From assembly GCA_000499405.2 (NCBI GenBank), contig HG738137.1:28083756-28147755 (forward strand): 64,000 bases of DNA, in the 5' to 3' direction. Shown in pieces: positions 1-12,859 of this stretch. The notes under the pieces were generated by a model. The model did not search any database, had not been told where the DNA came from, and saw only the letters and a list, made by a program, of their open reading frames with translations. How positions within the stretch are numbered: position 1 is the stretch's first letter; each line of letters begins with the position of its first letter. This DNA comes from Onchocerca volvulus (taxonomy: Eukaryota; Nematoda; Chromadorea; Rhabditida; Onchocercidae). Made by a program: the position numbers and the translations under genes.

Positions 1-2447
1 TGAAAAAAAATAGACTGATAACAAACTGAAAAAAGTATTATAAAAGGAAAAGAAAATCGTAATTTTATTTCTTTTTGGTTTATAAATAAATATATTCTCT
101 GTATTGATAATAATATATATGGACATAGTGATAATGATAAGTAATACTACTGATAATGATAAATAAAAAAGATGTGATTGGAAATATCGATAAAATTAGT
201 AGAAATGAGACAAAGTTATGCATTTTAAATAGAAGCAATTAAATTATCTATTTTGTAATATTAATAAATGTTAAATGAAAGTACGGAAAAATATATCTGA
301 TATTAAATAACCCCATTTATTCAATGATAAAAATACTTTTTTTACTGGAAAAAATACATCTTAATTTCAGCAATTTATAATTTTTTATGAAGAAACAAAC
401 ATTTTAGATTAATGACTTAACGATTTAATGACGATTTAATGGATTCTTAAAATATTGAAGTAACCAGACAACTTTGTTGTTGACAATCGATGAATTATAC
501 AGCTTTAATAAAATTCATAACATTCCTAATTTCAATCAATTAATAAATTGTGCAGAAATTGCCGAAAAATTTGATTAAGTTTAGTTATTAAAATTGCAAC
601 AATCATCTTTCTTCTTCACAACAGACAACTAATAGAAACAATTTTTTTTTCGATTAAACTTTTCAAAATGGAACAGGGAAAAAACAATTTTGAATCAACT
701 GAATAATATATAATCCAATTTCGAGAATTTGAATTATGTTGAATTCTGTAGATGAATAAAATAAGTAAATTAATAAAGCGGCCACTTTTGTCATTTTTAC
801 TCTTTTTTTTGCATTAGAATATATGCAGTTTAAAAGAGTAGTTAATAACGTTAACAAAATAATTGGAAATTAATTTTAGCAAATTGATTGATAAATATAA
901 ATGGAATTCCTGATAATAATCTTCGAAAAATTGAAGAAAATGAATCTTAAAAAACTTGATTTTTAATGATTCCACTTTAATGTTTTGAAGATAACATGTA
1001 ATAAGTCTAATAATTACAATAATTAAGTGAAATTAAGGATAATATTCCGCGTGTTTTTAATTACAACAACTAAACGGAATTTTTCTTCTGCAATATCTAT
1101 TCTTCAATTATTGTAAAATCAGTAAATCAAAAGGCATAATTCTTAACTGAAATTGGAGAAAATTATTTTCTAGCAAAATTTTATCAAATATTTGTACTAA
1201 TCAGAAATAGTTTAAGCTGTAATTATTTATTGCAATTATTTCGGTTAATTATCAAATTAAGAGAAAAAATTTAGAGAAAACGATTGTTTTAAATTCGTAC
1301 TCCATGTAAAATAGCGTGACAAATTTAGCAGAAAATATTTAATACAATAATTGAAATTTAATAGAATATGTCATTTTTTCGATATACAAAACAAATGATG
1401 TTTGAGATGCCTTTTGCAATCGAAAGATTTATAATCAAATAACGAATTGACTGGAACTTTTCAGCATTTTGAATTTGACTTTGACATCGAAGCATTGTGT
1501 ATGAATGAAAAAAGTTTAATTAAATTCACCATTATGAAAGATAACAGATAATGGAAAGGCAACACTCAAACCAAGCAACATTATCTGATATTTCATTATT
1601 CCATGTCTCTCCAAATGTTCAAATTATTGTCGCAGAAAATTGCTTTCCACGATAAAAATCTCCTTCATCAGAAAAATTTAATTGATCTTTGTATTAGCAT
1701 ATCAATTACCAAGACATCAATTCCGTCTCTCGGAATTACGACTGAATTTTGATAAGTCTTCTAATTATTTCTTGCATTATTTTAATAATTCCAATAATGC
1801 ATTTGGGGAAAAATTATCAATTTAATCGTCACATTTCTTCAAATCTTGGAGAAAGCAATCCTTGAAACAATCAATAAAGACAAAATTAATAATATACTCG
1901 TCCAAAAATAAGCTGATCTTGTCATTTTCATCATTACTAAATGGAATATGTATCTGGTTTTTTTTAAATTGTAATATGCTTTTAAAAAATAGTAATAATC
2001 GTTGTATTTTATTTCATTGAATACAATAACAATATAAACAATATTCACATGCATTTAAATAGCTAAAATAAAATCAAAATATCAATGGATCACTGAGATC
2101 ATCGTTTATGAAGCACGGCAAATGTTATAAATAAAAGAAAAAAATGTTACTTTAAAATTACTAAACCTTAAATATAAGTTTTGGAAAAAAATATAAGTAT
2201 TTGTAATTTAAAAATGAAAGCTTCTATTCTCAAATTAAAGAATTGACCTTATGCCATAAGCATATCTTCAGGAAGGATCCAAATTCAATTGGATGTGTCA
2301 GTATCAGGCGAACATGAAGCGCTTAAATAATTTGGATGTACCATTATATGTTTATCAGGTATCTTGAAAGAAGTTATATGAGCTGTGAATTTAAAGTATC
2401 AGTAAATGAAAAAAATTGAAAATGCACCAAATAATAAATATGAAAAA
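1..2447. other. AT-rich region without recognised gene
   Basis: This is very AT-rich sequence with many in-frame stops on both strands. I found no exon-like segment flanked by plausible splice sites. The open frames of 60-70 codons here are low-complexity and resemble no protein I know. The right end is presumably the 3' flank of the minus-strand gene that stops at 2448. Confidence 0.6.
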
Positions 2448-5400
2448 TCAGAGTTTCTTATAAGAAAAATGATAAAATTGTTTAACTTTTGGTTTGTAAC
2501 AAAAATGGGAAACAACAAAGCCACCAAACATGATAGAGAGAAGCAGAAAATAAGCAAACAAATCTAGTGACCAACCAATTTCAGGTGGTCGTACATGATG
2601 CACGGACGATATGAAAGAATCACGTACCCAATGTCCGTAACTGAACTGTCGAAATTTTTCTTCCGCTGCAATACTATATACAACCACAGGCTGATCAGTT
2701 AGATAATATTCAGGCCATGGCCCACGATCCAATAAGAATCGAAGAAAAACTACAAGAGCACCGGCAGCAACTGTTGAAGAATGTGGGGAGCATAAATCTG
2801 AACCTAAAAAAAGCTAGCTCAGACTATGTAAAAATTTAACTCACTTTTCTATGTCTACTATTTTTTTTTTCTTTAATCAATTAAAATCAAAGAAAAGTAA
2901 AAATAAGCGATTTTTCTGTTAAGACGAGGAAAAAGCAAACTAGATTTTGATGGCAAATAGATTTTGACTTTGAATTTTTAAATTTCCATTTTTTCTAGTG
3001 TTTTAAATTTTCACAACAGCAGCACCAAAACACATACACACAAGTAGAACCAAATCAAAATTTGCTTGTCTGCTTTCAACCTTTTTTTACGTTAAACGCA
3101 AAAACGTAAATAAGTTTTGATATGATAGCACAGTTTGAATTTTCTTCAAATTTCAATATTTAGATTCGGCTGAAAAGAATATTGTTTTTGCTAAGTAAAT
3201 AGAATACCAGGATCTAATCCATTACTGCTATGCGAAGTATTCACATCATCAATTATATTGCCTGTTTCATCATTCGTGAAACAGCCTAACGTAGGATTCT
3301 GCCAACTTAATATGGATGCAAAAAAATGAAGAGATGAAAGCTCAACGAAACCAAACTGACCACACGTGAAAACTGAAATGCAAATTAAATGCTAAAAATC
3401 TGTACAAATAATATATTCAGATGCAAAACAAAGCACAGCATCTCATAATATAATAATATTTGAGAAATGGTTACTTTGTTCCATTAACAAATCACGTTCA
3501 TCGTAATTAAGACTAGCTATAATCCTTGGATTTCTTAATGAAACGCTTAATTCATCGATCATATTTGTGCAATATTCTGTGATAAAAGTTGTGATTGTTC
3601 GGTTCCTTGTTAAAGCAATGAAGTTAAACAGAGTGAAACTGCAAGGAGTCTGAAAGTTTAATAGATAGTACAGAAGTTTCAGCACACTAAGGAAAGTAAG
3701 TAAAACAAATGAACGAAAGACAGAGAAACAAATTTTTTGCTACTGCCCGAAAAAAAGTAGTCAATTATGATTCGTTTCGTAGGTATTGAATGGAAAAAAC
3801 AGCTGAGATCTTGAGCAATAAGTGGGCAAAAATAAATAATTGAATGATTAGCATTCTGGATTTTTTTCGAGAAATCAAATCTCAGTTATGTTCCAGATGC
3901 ATTCATTTATACTACCAGTACATGGTATGTAATATAGAATCTCCGGAATGTTCTAGTAGTCATGGAAATACTATAAAAAGGATTCTTTTTTCCGTTTCAA
4001 TTGTTTGTATAGCAGGGAAAAAAAACAGACTTAATCAAATTAAATAATGTTAAAAAATTGAGACTGAAAATATACTTGAAGAGCAACAGCAACATATGAT
4101 ATCTGATGTGTCAAATGATATCCTGTGAACCCACGTTGGTTAATCATCCGTTGCATACAGCCAACACTTAAATAACAACTATGATTCTTCGCTGTTAAAT
4201 TATCGCTTTCCAAGAGCAGTTCAGTGAAACACCTGAAAAAGAAATGTCAAAAAACAAAATGCAGACCCAATACATGCAAGTAGTTAATGAACTTTTATTA
4301 TAGCAATCAACCTTTAAGCAATGAATAGATCTAAAAAAAAAAAAAAAAAAAAAAAAAACTCAATACCTGATAACGTTACTTTTTCTCAGAAACTTCTGAC
4401 ATAAGATTATATAAAATATATATGTGTGCCTTTACGAAACAGAAAATTGTACACAGCATCTCTTTTTAACTTCGTTCTTTTCAAGTTTCATGCCAAAAAT
4501 CAAAATTGTTTATCCAATAAAAAGGAAGCTACAAAAATATTCAAAAAACAAATAAACCTGCTATTTTGTTTTTCCGCAAGCAGAACAGGAGGAAGAGAAA
4601 TTCTATCATTTTTTTTAAATTCCAATTGCTTCTCTTTCCATCGAAATCTTTCATCAGTACGTTGCGGTGTAAAATTCATCTTATATGGCTGATGGAGAAG
4701 AAATTGATACTAAACGAAAAATCATTTGAATTTTTGTTATAGATTTCAGTTAAATATACTCTGAATAACTACATCTACGCATAATTCGCATGACATATAA
4801 GTACAGTCAGAATTAATGAAAGGGCACCTTTATTAAGTCATCTATTTATTAACTTTATTATAGAATAATCTAATCATGAAGTATTTTGTATCTTATAACA
4901 ATCAAATTACTATATGTTGTGTTTGGTCAATCGATTATGCAGCTAATGATAGAGATATAGGATAAAAATGAAAAAGTACATACGATTTGCATACTTGAAA
5001 GAAACTTCTATCAAATTATTAGAAAGCAAAGGAGAATTTAAAACCTGATTAAAATATTCTCTATCACGATTAGCAACAAATGGCAAAGCTTTGCTTGCAA
5101 TCATGCCAGCCATTAAGCTTAGATTATACATTTCATTCATAATTTCTGAATGGATATTATGATTGTCCAAATTTTCCGCTATATTTTTTAGATTACCTGC
5201 AATTTAAATAGCAATAAGGGACTTTAACAGAAAAAAAAAATTCAATTTATTGAATACCAGAAATGCTATGAATTCCGAGCGATCAACCACCTAAAGTACC
5301 CGGTTGGCACCTTTTACAAAATAATTTTCTGAGAATAGAAGACTTCTACCCTTAAATTACTACATTTGTATAATTAATCACTTCGATATTTTCGTCCCAA

Positions 5401-5598
5401 TCATCAAGCAATCATTGTTCTAATCCCAAAATTTATCTGTAACGAAAGTTAACCTTCAATAATTCGTAAACCAAAAAGACCATCAACGTTGAGATTTTTG
5501 TAGTAATCATGATAATATTCTTCAAGCCCATATAAGGCATTTAGAACCAAAGCAATTAATCGCGCGCCTTCCCAACTCCACTGCGTTGATACCATCAT
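2448..5598 (-). CDS. C16orf89-family (DUF4735/UPF0764) protein with C-terminal membrane segment
   Basis: Six exons, minus strand: 5454-5598 (start tentative), 4995-5196, 4076-4232, 3475-3649, 3208-3372 and 2448-2797. All junction phases agree and give about 397 residues. Family landmarks occur in order: NLDGLFGLRI-like text (here NVDGLFGLRIIEG), CYLSVGCMQRM, GYHLTHQISYVAVAL, EYCTNMIDEL, the FTCGQFGF / SILSWQ..GCF block, and CSPHSSTVAAGALVVFL. The vertebrate family members I know are secreted proteins of unknown function, about 360 residues long, that end near this last block. Here the protein continues for about 90 residues, including a hydrophobic stretch (LFAYFLLLSIMFGGFVVSHF) and a basic tail, so a membrane anchor is likely. 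The proposed start ATG (5596-5598) gives no signal peptide, so a further 5' exon between 5.6 and 6.0 kb is probable. The same-strand SmF gene ends about 0.7 kb upstream. Confidence 0.8.
4334..4358. repeat. Poly(A) tract in an intron
   Basis: An uninterrupted run of about 25 A on the plus strand, lying in the intron between the 4076-4232 and 4995-5196 exons of the C16orf89-like gene. On the transcribed strand it is a T tract. Confidence 0.9.
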
Positions 5599-6312
5599 CA
5601 AATCTTGTCTTTCACTTCATGCACATTTACTTAATCAATTCATCTGAGTCAACAGTTACAGTACATATGATTAATCTAGCCGATAAGTCTAGAACATAAA
5701 ATTGATGTAGTATGATACATTCATTGCAATTCTTTCTTGTCTCGAAGATCACTGGAACAGCAAGATCATCTTAAGTAACTTGTGATAAAATTGCAGAAGG
5801 AGCCGAATACCAGATACTGACATATTCTTAGAGATTAAAAAACCAAAGAACAAATAAAAGCAGAATCCAACATTGAAGAGAGTTTATCCAAACTTTGCAT
5901 CTAAATCTCCAAGCAAACGTGCTATTACATCCAATGAATAAAGAGTATTCCAGTAAAAAACACTAATTTATGCATTTCCAAGATAAGGATTAAAGAAAAA
6001 ACATAATATATTTTATTAAAAATACTGATAAAACAAAACGAAAACAAAAACTGATTACAATACCTTCAGCTGTTCACCAAGTTCTGATAAAGACCAAGTA
6101 AAAAGAGACAAAACGGGTCTTAAATAAAGAATGGAGCTAGGCCGAATTTGCCTTTCCTTCTTTGTAATTGAAATGATTCCGTTGAGATGGGAAAATAAGG
6201 GTGTAACACAACTGCCTAGACTGATATATGAAAACAGTCAATTATTCGGATGAACACTGATAAATTATCAATTAGTTGTGAACAATATAACGATAACTGT
6301 GACATCGCAATT

Positions 6313-7096
6313 TCAATGTTGCATTTCATTACCTTCCTCAGCTCCACCAACCCATAATACATTGTTGCACCTGAAACAATTGAACTGATGTTTTACAAAT
6401 TTAAAATGAAATCTTCACACAATCCCTTCACTCCCATGAGAATAATAGATGCTTCTAAACTGAGCAAATACTTAATCCTGAAATTGAAAAGAATAACCTT
6501 TTGTGATAAAATAAGCATCATAAATCCGCACAGTAAATATTCAGTAAAACATAAACTGAATATATATTAAAAAAATTATCCTTAAATCATAGAACTCTAG
6601 AATGAAGTAGTTCCTCTGAATTCTTTTCGAAATAAACTGTTTTGAAAAATATTTCTATGACATAATATATCTCTAAAAAAAAGTTAACCTGATCAAAACT
6701 TCTCCAACATCACCACTATGTCGACCATCGATATATTCTTCAGCGTTGGCTAGCTGCAGGTTCATATAGCCATCAACAGAAACAAGATATCCTGGAATTA
6801 TTCGTTCTTCCGTCTTATTTTATTTAAATACCATATTTATTTAAAAATCAATTTAGTGTGGTACTAGATTACCTAATGCAGTCTTTTTTTTTTTTTTTCA
6901 AAATATATAAAATAGCTCTGATTCAATGACTTAATTTCATCATGCAAATGATCAAAACAAGTTATTAGCTATTGAAATTAATAAAAAATATTTGTTTACC
7001 TTTATATTCCATACCCCATTTCAGTTTGCAAACAACCGGTTTACCGGTCAGTCCATTCAGGAATGGTTTCGGATTAACTGGTTGTAATGTCGTCAT
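6313..7096 (-). CDS. snr-5: Small nuclear ribonucleoprotein F (SmF)
   Basis: SmF is one of the seven Sm proteins that form the heptameric ring on U1, U2, U4 and U5 snRNAs in the spliceosome. There are three exons on the minus strand: 7000-7096, 6689-6791 and 6313-6370. Phases 1 and 2 match at the two junctions and give 85 residues, the usual SmF length. Exon 1 carries [14 protein letters not shown] and [10 protein letters not shown] (Sm1 motif). Exon 2 gives [22 protein letters not shown]. Exon 3 gives the Sm2 signature [10 protein letters not shown] followed by a short acidic tail ending in stop TGA. The start is the first ATG in exon 1. A TTTTACAG acceptor about 16 bases upstream fits spliced-leader addition. 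The symbol follows the C. elegans orthologue name. Confidence 0.96.
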
Positions 7097-7149
7097 CGTC
7101 AATATCGTACAGTCTGTAAAAGTGTCATTAGTGGATGCAAGGTTTAGAG

Positions 7150-7187
7150 TTTGAGCTATGTAATTGATGACGATTACATAGCTCAAA
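7150..7187. repeat. Perfect 15-bp inverted repeat upstream of SmF
   Basis: Arms 7150-7164 (TTTGAGCTATGTAAT) and 7173-7187 are exact reverse complements, separated by an 8-base loop. The element lies about 55 bases upstream of the SmF start codon and just beyond its putative trans-splice acceptor. It could be an outron hairpin or a protein-binding palindrome; the sequence does not say which. Confidence 0.85.
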
Positions 7188-7196
7188 AGATGTATT

Positions 7197-9956
7197 CAGA
7201 CATGGTTTTGGAATCCTATAACCATATTTCTCACCGCACATCTTAAATTGGCAAGATGTTTTTTAGTACATCTCTCTATATTATTAGTAATTTATTCCTT
7301 TATCAATTGATCTTCGTTATATTCATAAACTTCCATCAAATATTTTCTATTGCAGTACCATGCCTAGTACCACACGAATATTCATCACTTTTTTAAATAC
7401 AGAATTGTTAGATTTTGGATTTGAAATCTCTATACATTTTCTCATCTCTTAAACATTCGATTATCCCTTAATATAACAATAACGACTAATTTGATCACCC
7501 TCTTCTCAATTATATTTTCAGCGTTATATTCAATTTTTTATCAATCCATATTTGTCAATCTTTACAGAAAATTTTAAGCCCCGTCTCTACTTCCTAATAC
7601 ACTTTCCAATTTATACACTTATCATTCTTCCTTTCATCTGCGACACCTCATATTTGTGACAAAAACCTATCTATGACACAATATTTTGGCGTTAGTAGTA
7701 TGAAACTATACGAAATGATAGCATAATAAACTATTGAATCAATCAATTACATATTATAGCATCACTGTCACTGAATTTCCATAATATATCATAATGGGAG
7801 CAAATAACATGCGGACAATAAAACGGCACCCCAAGATTTAACTAGAGATATGTAAAATTGAAATTCAAAAACAAACCCAAACAATCCAAAAAAGTTAATC
7901 AGCCCAACCCTAGAGCATGGCAAACAATCCAGAACTTTGGGAGTGGCATTTCAGTTGCATGCAACTAATGAATGAAACTAGATATTCTAGAGATTGCATA
8001 ATATATCCATCAAGTCAATCATGATGAATTATGCGTGCATGAATGATTATTAAATTGTGATATTTAGTTAAATATCATTCATGCATGACTTTTCCGACAT
8101 ATTTCTTGATTCAATTTACTTTTTTTTTCACATTGTTGATAATTGATGGGATGTGGAAGTTTCGAATCTTTTTCTACGAGTGGAAGTTATAATGTTCTTT
8201 TTCTAATGTATTAGAAAGTTACATAAACAAAAAAAAAAAAAAAAAGATTAAATTGGGTAAAAAAAATCCTGGAATCCCAAAGTCAACAAAAAAGAGCGAT
8301 TGAAAGCGAAAAAAATTTCAAATAACTCGTATAAAAAAATAAAGTTTATACAACATGCATGTAAATATTATATAAATTTGATGCAAATACATATTACAGC
8401 ATGAAAAAATAAAATATATGTCGTAAAATAGAAACCAAATTCATGTAACTTTGAGTTAATGAAATTCAACATCAAAATAAGCAGAAAATATAAGAATGCT
8501 TAAATTATACTTGACAGTTTAAAAAAAAAAAAAAAAAAAACACATATACACACTATAATTTACAACAAACAAAAAAACTGTCTTCAGGAAAAAAAGAACA
8601 AAAAAGATTAAAACAGAACTATAAATACTAGAATACCTAACAAAGATAATGTTCTACCCCAGAAATGAAATAATAAGAATAGCAAGTATGAAGAACTAAA
8701 GAAAATGCAGTCATTCAGAAACAAGACAAGACCCTTCAGGATATCACAATTAAGTTCCTCAACAGAAAAATCAAATAAAGAAAATCTTGATAGGAAAATT
8801 AGATAGAGAGAAAACATTTATTAAATAACTGAATAAAATGGAACTAATAAATGTATCAAGTGATCTAAAAAAAGATACAGTCTGAATCACAAGAAAACAA
8901 ATAGGATAATCGAAATTTTATGAATCATCTATTAATTTATAAATTGTAATTCGTTTCTTCCTCGTCTTTTTATTTATAATTGGAAAAGATTGATGAAATT
9001 TTGAACTTTTCAATGAAGTTTCAATCATTTAACCAGAGTTGCCAATTAATTATCCCGATTATGAATCTCTTGTCAAATTATCAACAACATCGATTTTATT
9101 TAAAACAATTTTCTATATTATTCATTTATACAGAAATGAAGTTCGTTACATTAACTTATTTCTTTCCCGCAAGCAATAAACGAATATATCCGGAAATATG
9201 ACAAAAAAAGAGAAAAATACTCTGTCAGCATTATCCGTTCCAACACAATTATTTATCAAAAATATTTCGATAATAATACCGAAATTCTTTGTTGCTACCA
9301 TTTATCAAAATATATTCGAAAATACAAAATATCTCCGGAAAAAAAGGACTAACCATCAGTTAAGCAAATATTTGTTATTCCCAATGCAATTCCTTATCAT
9401 AAATATGTCAATATAATATTGAATTTATAATATAATAATAATTCTAGAAGTGTTCTTAATTTTTTCAACATGAATAAACTTGGCATTTTAACAAATTTCC
9501 TCCAGCAAAAGTAATTTGTTATAATTTTTCTTCTTTTCGAGTAAATATTTTTATTGATTATTGTAAACTTCAAAAATAATCATTATTCTATTTGTGATAT
9601 CACTTATTTGATGAACTGTTTTTTTCATGTTTACATGAAATGATTCATTTAAATCTTATCTTCTTTTCTTGACTTTATCATCAAATTCAGGCTTCCACTA
9701 TCCCTCCAGTATTGATTGCATCGTGTTTACTGAAAATTATTATTTACAATAAAGTGCCGAAACTGATCAGCTTTCCCTCTCTTTTGAATACATCTGCAAT
9801 ACTCTTAATAAAATTCACACAATATTAAAATTTTCCTTGCATAAATTAAAGATGAGAAATGTTTGTATTGAAAATGAGAGATGTCATCTTATTGATCTTT
9901 CAATTGTTTTTCATTCATCAAGAAATTGAGTAAAATAAATCATACTTTAGGGAATA
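7197..9956. other. AT-rich intergenic region
   Basis: No exon-like segment recognised on either strand. It holds A-tracts near 8230-8246 and 8521-8540, and an 11-bp inverted repeat (GCATGAATGAT, from about 8037) closing about 25 bases later. Confidence 0.5.
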
Positions 9957-9965
9957 GTGAAGTTT

Positions 9966-9966
<1 letters not shown>

Positions 9967-10059
<93 letters not shown>
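9967..10059. repeat. (AAT)n trinucleotide microsatellite
   Basis: About 31 uninterrupted TAA/AAT units. In one plus-strand frame this yields an asparagine homopolymer open frame, which I treat as an artefact of the repeat and not as a gene. Confidence 0.97.
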
Positions 10060-10439
10060 GTGATAATAATAACAAAGTAAACAGCGAAAAAGTTATATTT
10101 TGTGGAAATATTTCTCGTTTTAACATTAAATATTTCAGTTATTGTAGAATAAAAAAATGATTAGCATATTTCTTGTCATTCCAACAACTATTCCTAGTGC
10201 ATATTATTGTGTGAAGTTAATTATCAGTAATTAAGAATTCGAAATATTTAATATTTCATTTCATTAAAATTTGCTATTTAGTATTTCATCGGAATTTTTT
10301 TATGAATAATTTTTTTTTAGTAGTTTTTCATTCCATATTCACCATTTTTTCATTTATTAATTAACTTACTGCTTCGAAATCAACAACCATTAGCGCCATT
10401 TCATCAATTGAAACATTTCCAAAAAACTGAATATTTCAC

Positions 10440-10730
10440 GATTTGAAGGATCAAGCAGGTCGAGGAAAAGATCTTAAAATGCATCTTGAAAGTCACGAAG
10501 AATTCATGAATGCCGGATGGTTTATTTGTATAATTCGACGGATGTCAGATATGAAGACGAAAAACATTTTCAACATGATTTGCATTACCATTACCTAATA
10601 CATTTCACGTGCAAGACGTAAGTCGTAGTGAAGTTAAATATTGAAAAGATAAGACTCGAAATTTCTCTGAACATCTTGACGGACGACTTAAATAATTATT
10701 TCATCCAGATATAAATCATTCCGAACCATT
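10440..10730 (+). pseudogene. Possible C2H2 zinc-finger relic
   Basis: Three spaced half-finger patterns of the L-x2-H-x3-H kind can be read on the plus strand in different frames: LKMHLESH (10472-10495), LHYHYLIH followed by FTCK, and a weaker LKxLFHPDINH after an in-frame stop. The cysteine halves are mostly lost and the frame shifts between the pieces. This is what a decayed multi-finger exon would look like. Chance matches in AT-rich DNA are a real alternative, so the call is weak. Confidence 0.28.
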
Positions 10731-12263
10731 ATACTTTCTCGATATCACATTTCACCTTTTTTTTTTGATTTCTATTTCCGATTTGTCAGTATCAAATGTC
10801 GGCTATAATCCTCTAAACTGTAGCACTCTGATTTAATTACCTTATTGAGAAATAAATTTTGCTTGACAATTTTAATTCAATAACTTGTTCTTTCCTTATC
10901 CAAACATTTTTTCTTCCGTTATTAATTTTACTAGTTAAAATTTTGACATAATAATGCGTAATTGGGCAAATGTTTTATTGAAATAACTTGTACATAAATC
11001 AGCAATTATACAAACACCATCTATTGTCTTTTGCTTATAAATACATTTTATTGATAGTACATGATTAGAATGCTTACTATGAATTTACTGAATTGAAAAA
11101 TTTTCATCTTGTGAGCGTACATTTCTCCCGATTTTAAATTCTTTTCTGCTATCCTCTGATGTCGCCGAACGTTTGTTTCATTTTCATTCCTTGATTAATT
11201 GCTTTTAAATCAGAAAATTAAACTGAACGTGAAAGATTGCTCAATGTCATTTCTAAATAAGTTGAAAAAGGTATTTGCTTGAGAAAAAAATTATGTTCAT
11301 CCAAAAAATTTTGATCTAATTTTTGAAACGAATTAATTCAAGTTTATATTCATAAATGAATTCATAAAATACAGGATATGTTGAAATATGAAAGTTTTAT
11401 ATGAACAATTTATAATATGAATATTAATTGATCACGAAAGTATGATCACTTTTTCTACAGCGATCGATCTTACGGTTCGTTTATATCTGATGATAAGTTG
11501 TATTGAAGTACTGATTAAAGATTCCTATAATTCAATGCTTTTCATGGCATGAAATTGAACTATTCAAACGGATAATCAACGAATTTAATCCATTTGCTGA
11601 AAAAAATTCCAAAAAACAAACAGGTTTATGTTGCTTGTTTGATCAACTATCTGATAATCTCATATCATATTTTAACCAGATCGAATATAAAAAAGCAACT
11701 ATTTTATTTCATTTTAGTAGATTATTTTGATGGAATTTCATTTAAAGAATTTTAATTGCACATGAATTATCACAGAATATAACAAATCCTCAACAAAAAT
11801 GAATATTTGCTGAAAATTAAAAAATAAATGTTCACCAAAAGAAAATTTTAGCATTAAAAGTTAAATTGCTGAAGTTGGGGGAAGAGAATCATTTAAGCAA
11901 ATTTTAAATTTTATAGCTTACTGAGAAATTAGTGCAGTGATTCAATCCATTCCAAAATTTTTCCAAGTACAGTTTACTTGCCCAATCCTAATCATATTCA
12001 TTCATCACTTGCCGTTATTGTTTTAAACGATTTCTGAAGCGATTTATTTGTTTCAAATGACATCACTTCTTAGATTATTGTTTATTCATAACTACAAACT
12101 CTAACGGAATTTAAAACTGAGCCACTACCGAATGACTGTGATATTCAAAACATTCAAGATTCAAATTGAAGATGCTAAAAATTTTAAATTACTGTTCAAT
12201 ATTGTTGTTCAATGGATTTTTGAAATAAAAAAAAGTTAGAATTTCAGAATTAGAATTAGAATT
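10731..12263. other. AT-rich intergenic region
   Basis: Nothing recognised on either strand: stop codons are frequent and no convincing exon or repeat was seen. Confidence 0.5.
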
Positions 12264-12357
12264 GCGCACATCTATTGCTTCATCAGAATCTTTATTCTAA
12301 AAAATTCTGATGAAGCAATAGATGCGCTCATAAAAGATTCTGATGAAGCAATAGATC
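12264..12357. repeat. Inverted repeat plus direct copy (hairpin 1)
   Basis: Arm 12264-12290 (GCGCACATCTATTGCTTCAT...) pairs with 12304-12327 apart from a 2-base insertion in the left arm, with a loop of about 13 bases. A direct copy of the right arm follows at 12336-12357. On the plus strand the two right-arm copies translate as the repeated peptide DSDEAID. Confidence 0.85.
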
Positions 12358-12399
12358 TGTTCAGAAACGAGAATCTATTAAATGAAATGGACAGTGATA

Positions 12400-12466
12400 C
12401 TTCAAATAAGGAAGCAGGTTATTCTTCTTTTCACGAAGGAAGAATAACCTGATTCCTTATTTGAAG
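12400..12466. repeat. 28-bp inverted repeat (hairpin 2)
   Basis: Arm 12400-12427 (starting CTTCAAATAAGGAAGCAGG) and arm 12439-12466 are reverse complements at 27 of 28 positions, with an 11-base loop. It lies about 40 bases from hairpin 1, so two strong, unrelated stems sit within about 200 bp. A plus-strand open frame runs through both until a TGA inside the second right arm. Confidence 0.9.
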
Positions 12467-12859
12467 AAGGAAACCATTTTAAAAATTTTTTAAAGCAAAA
12501 ATTATGAACATCAAATATCTTAATTGTGCAAATATCTCGATTATTTAATTATTGAATCCGAAGTTCATTTTATGAACTTACAAAATGTTAAGGAACCTAA
12601 AGATTGCAGGAGTTTCTATGAAAATGGGATGCTAATTATGGTTTCAATTTTATGTAATAAATTTCAATTAATATTTCACATTACATGCGATTTTATATTC
12701 ATTTAAAATTTGATCTATTTGATTTTTGTTCGAGATTTTAGAGCATTTATAAATGAATTCAACGAAAAATGAGGCAATGAATCGCACGGAACTCAAATTC
12801 GACGAAAAAGAAAGTGAAAAATTGATTCATCGTAACATCAACAATCATTTTTTTCATTT

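Noticed and set aside
9957..10160. Open frame with more than 30 consecutive asparagines
   Set aside because: It is a direct read-through of the (AAT)n microsatellite with no splice sites, start context or flanking coding signal.
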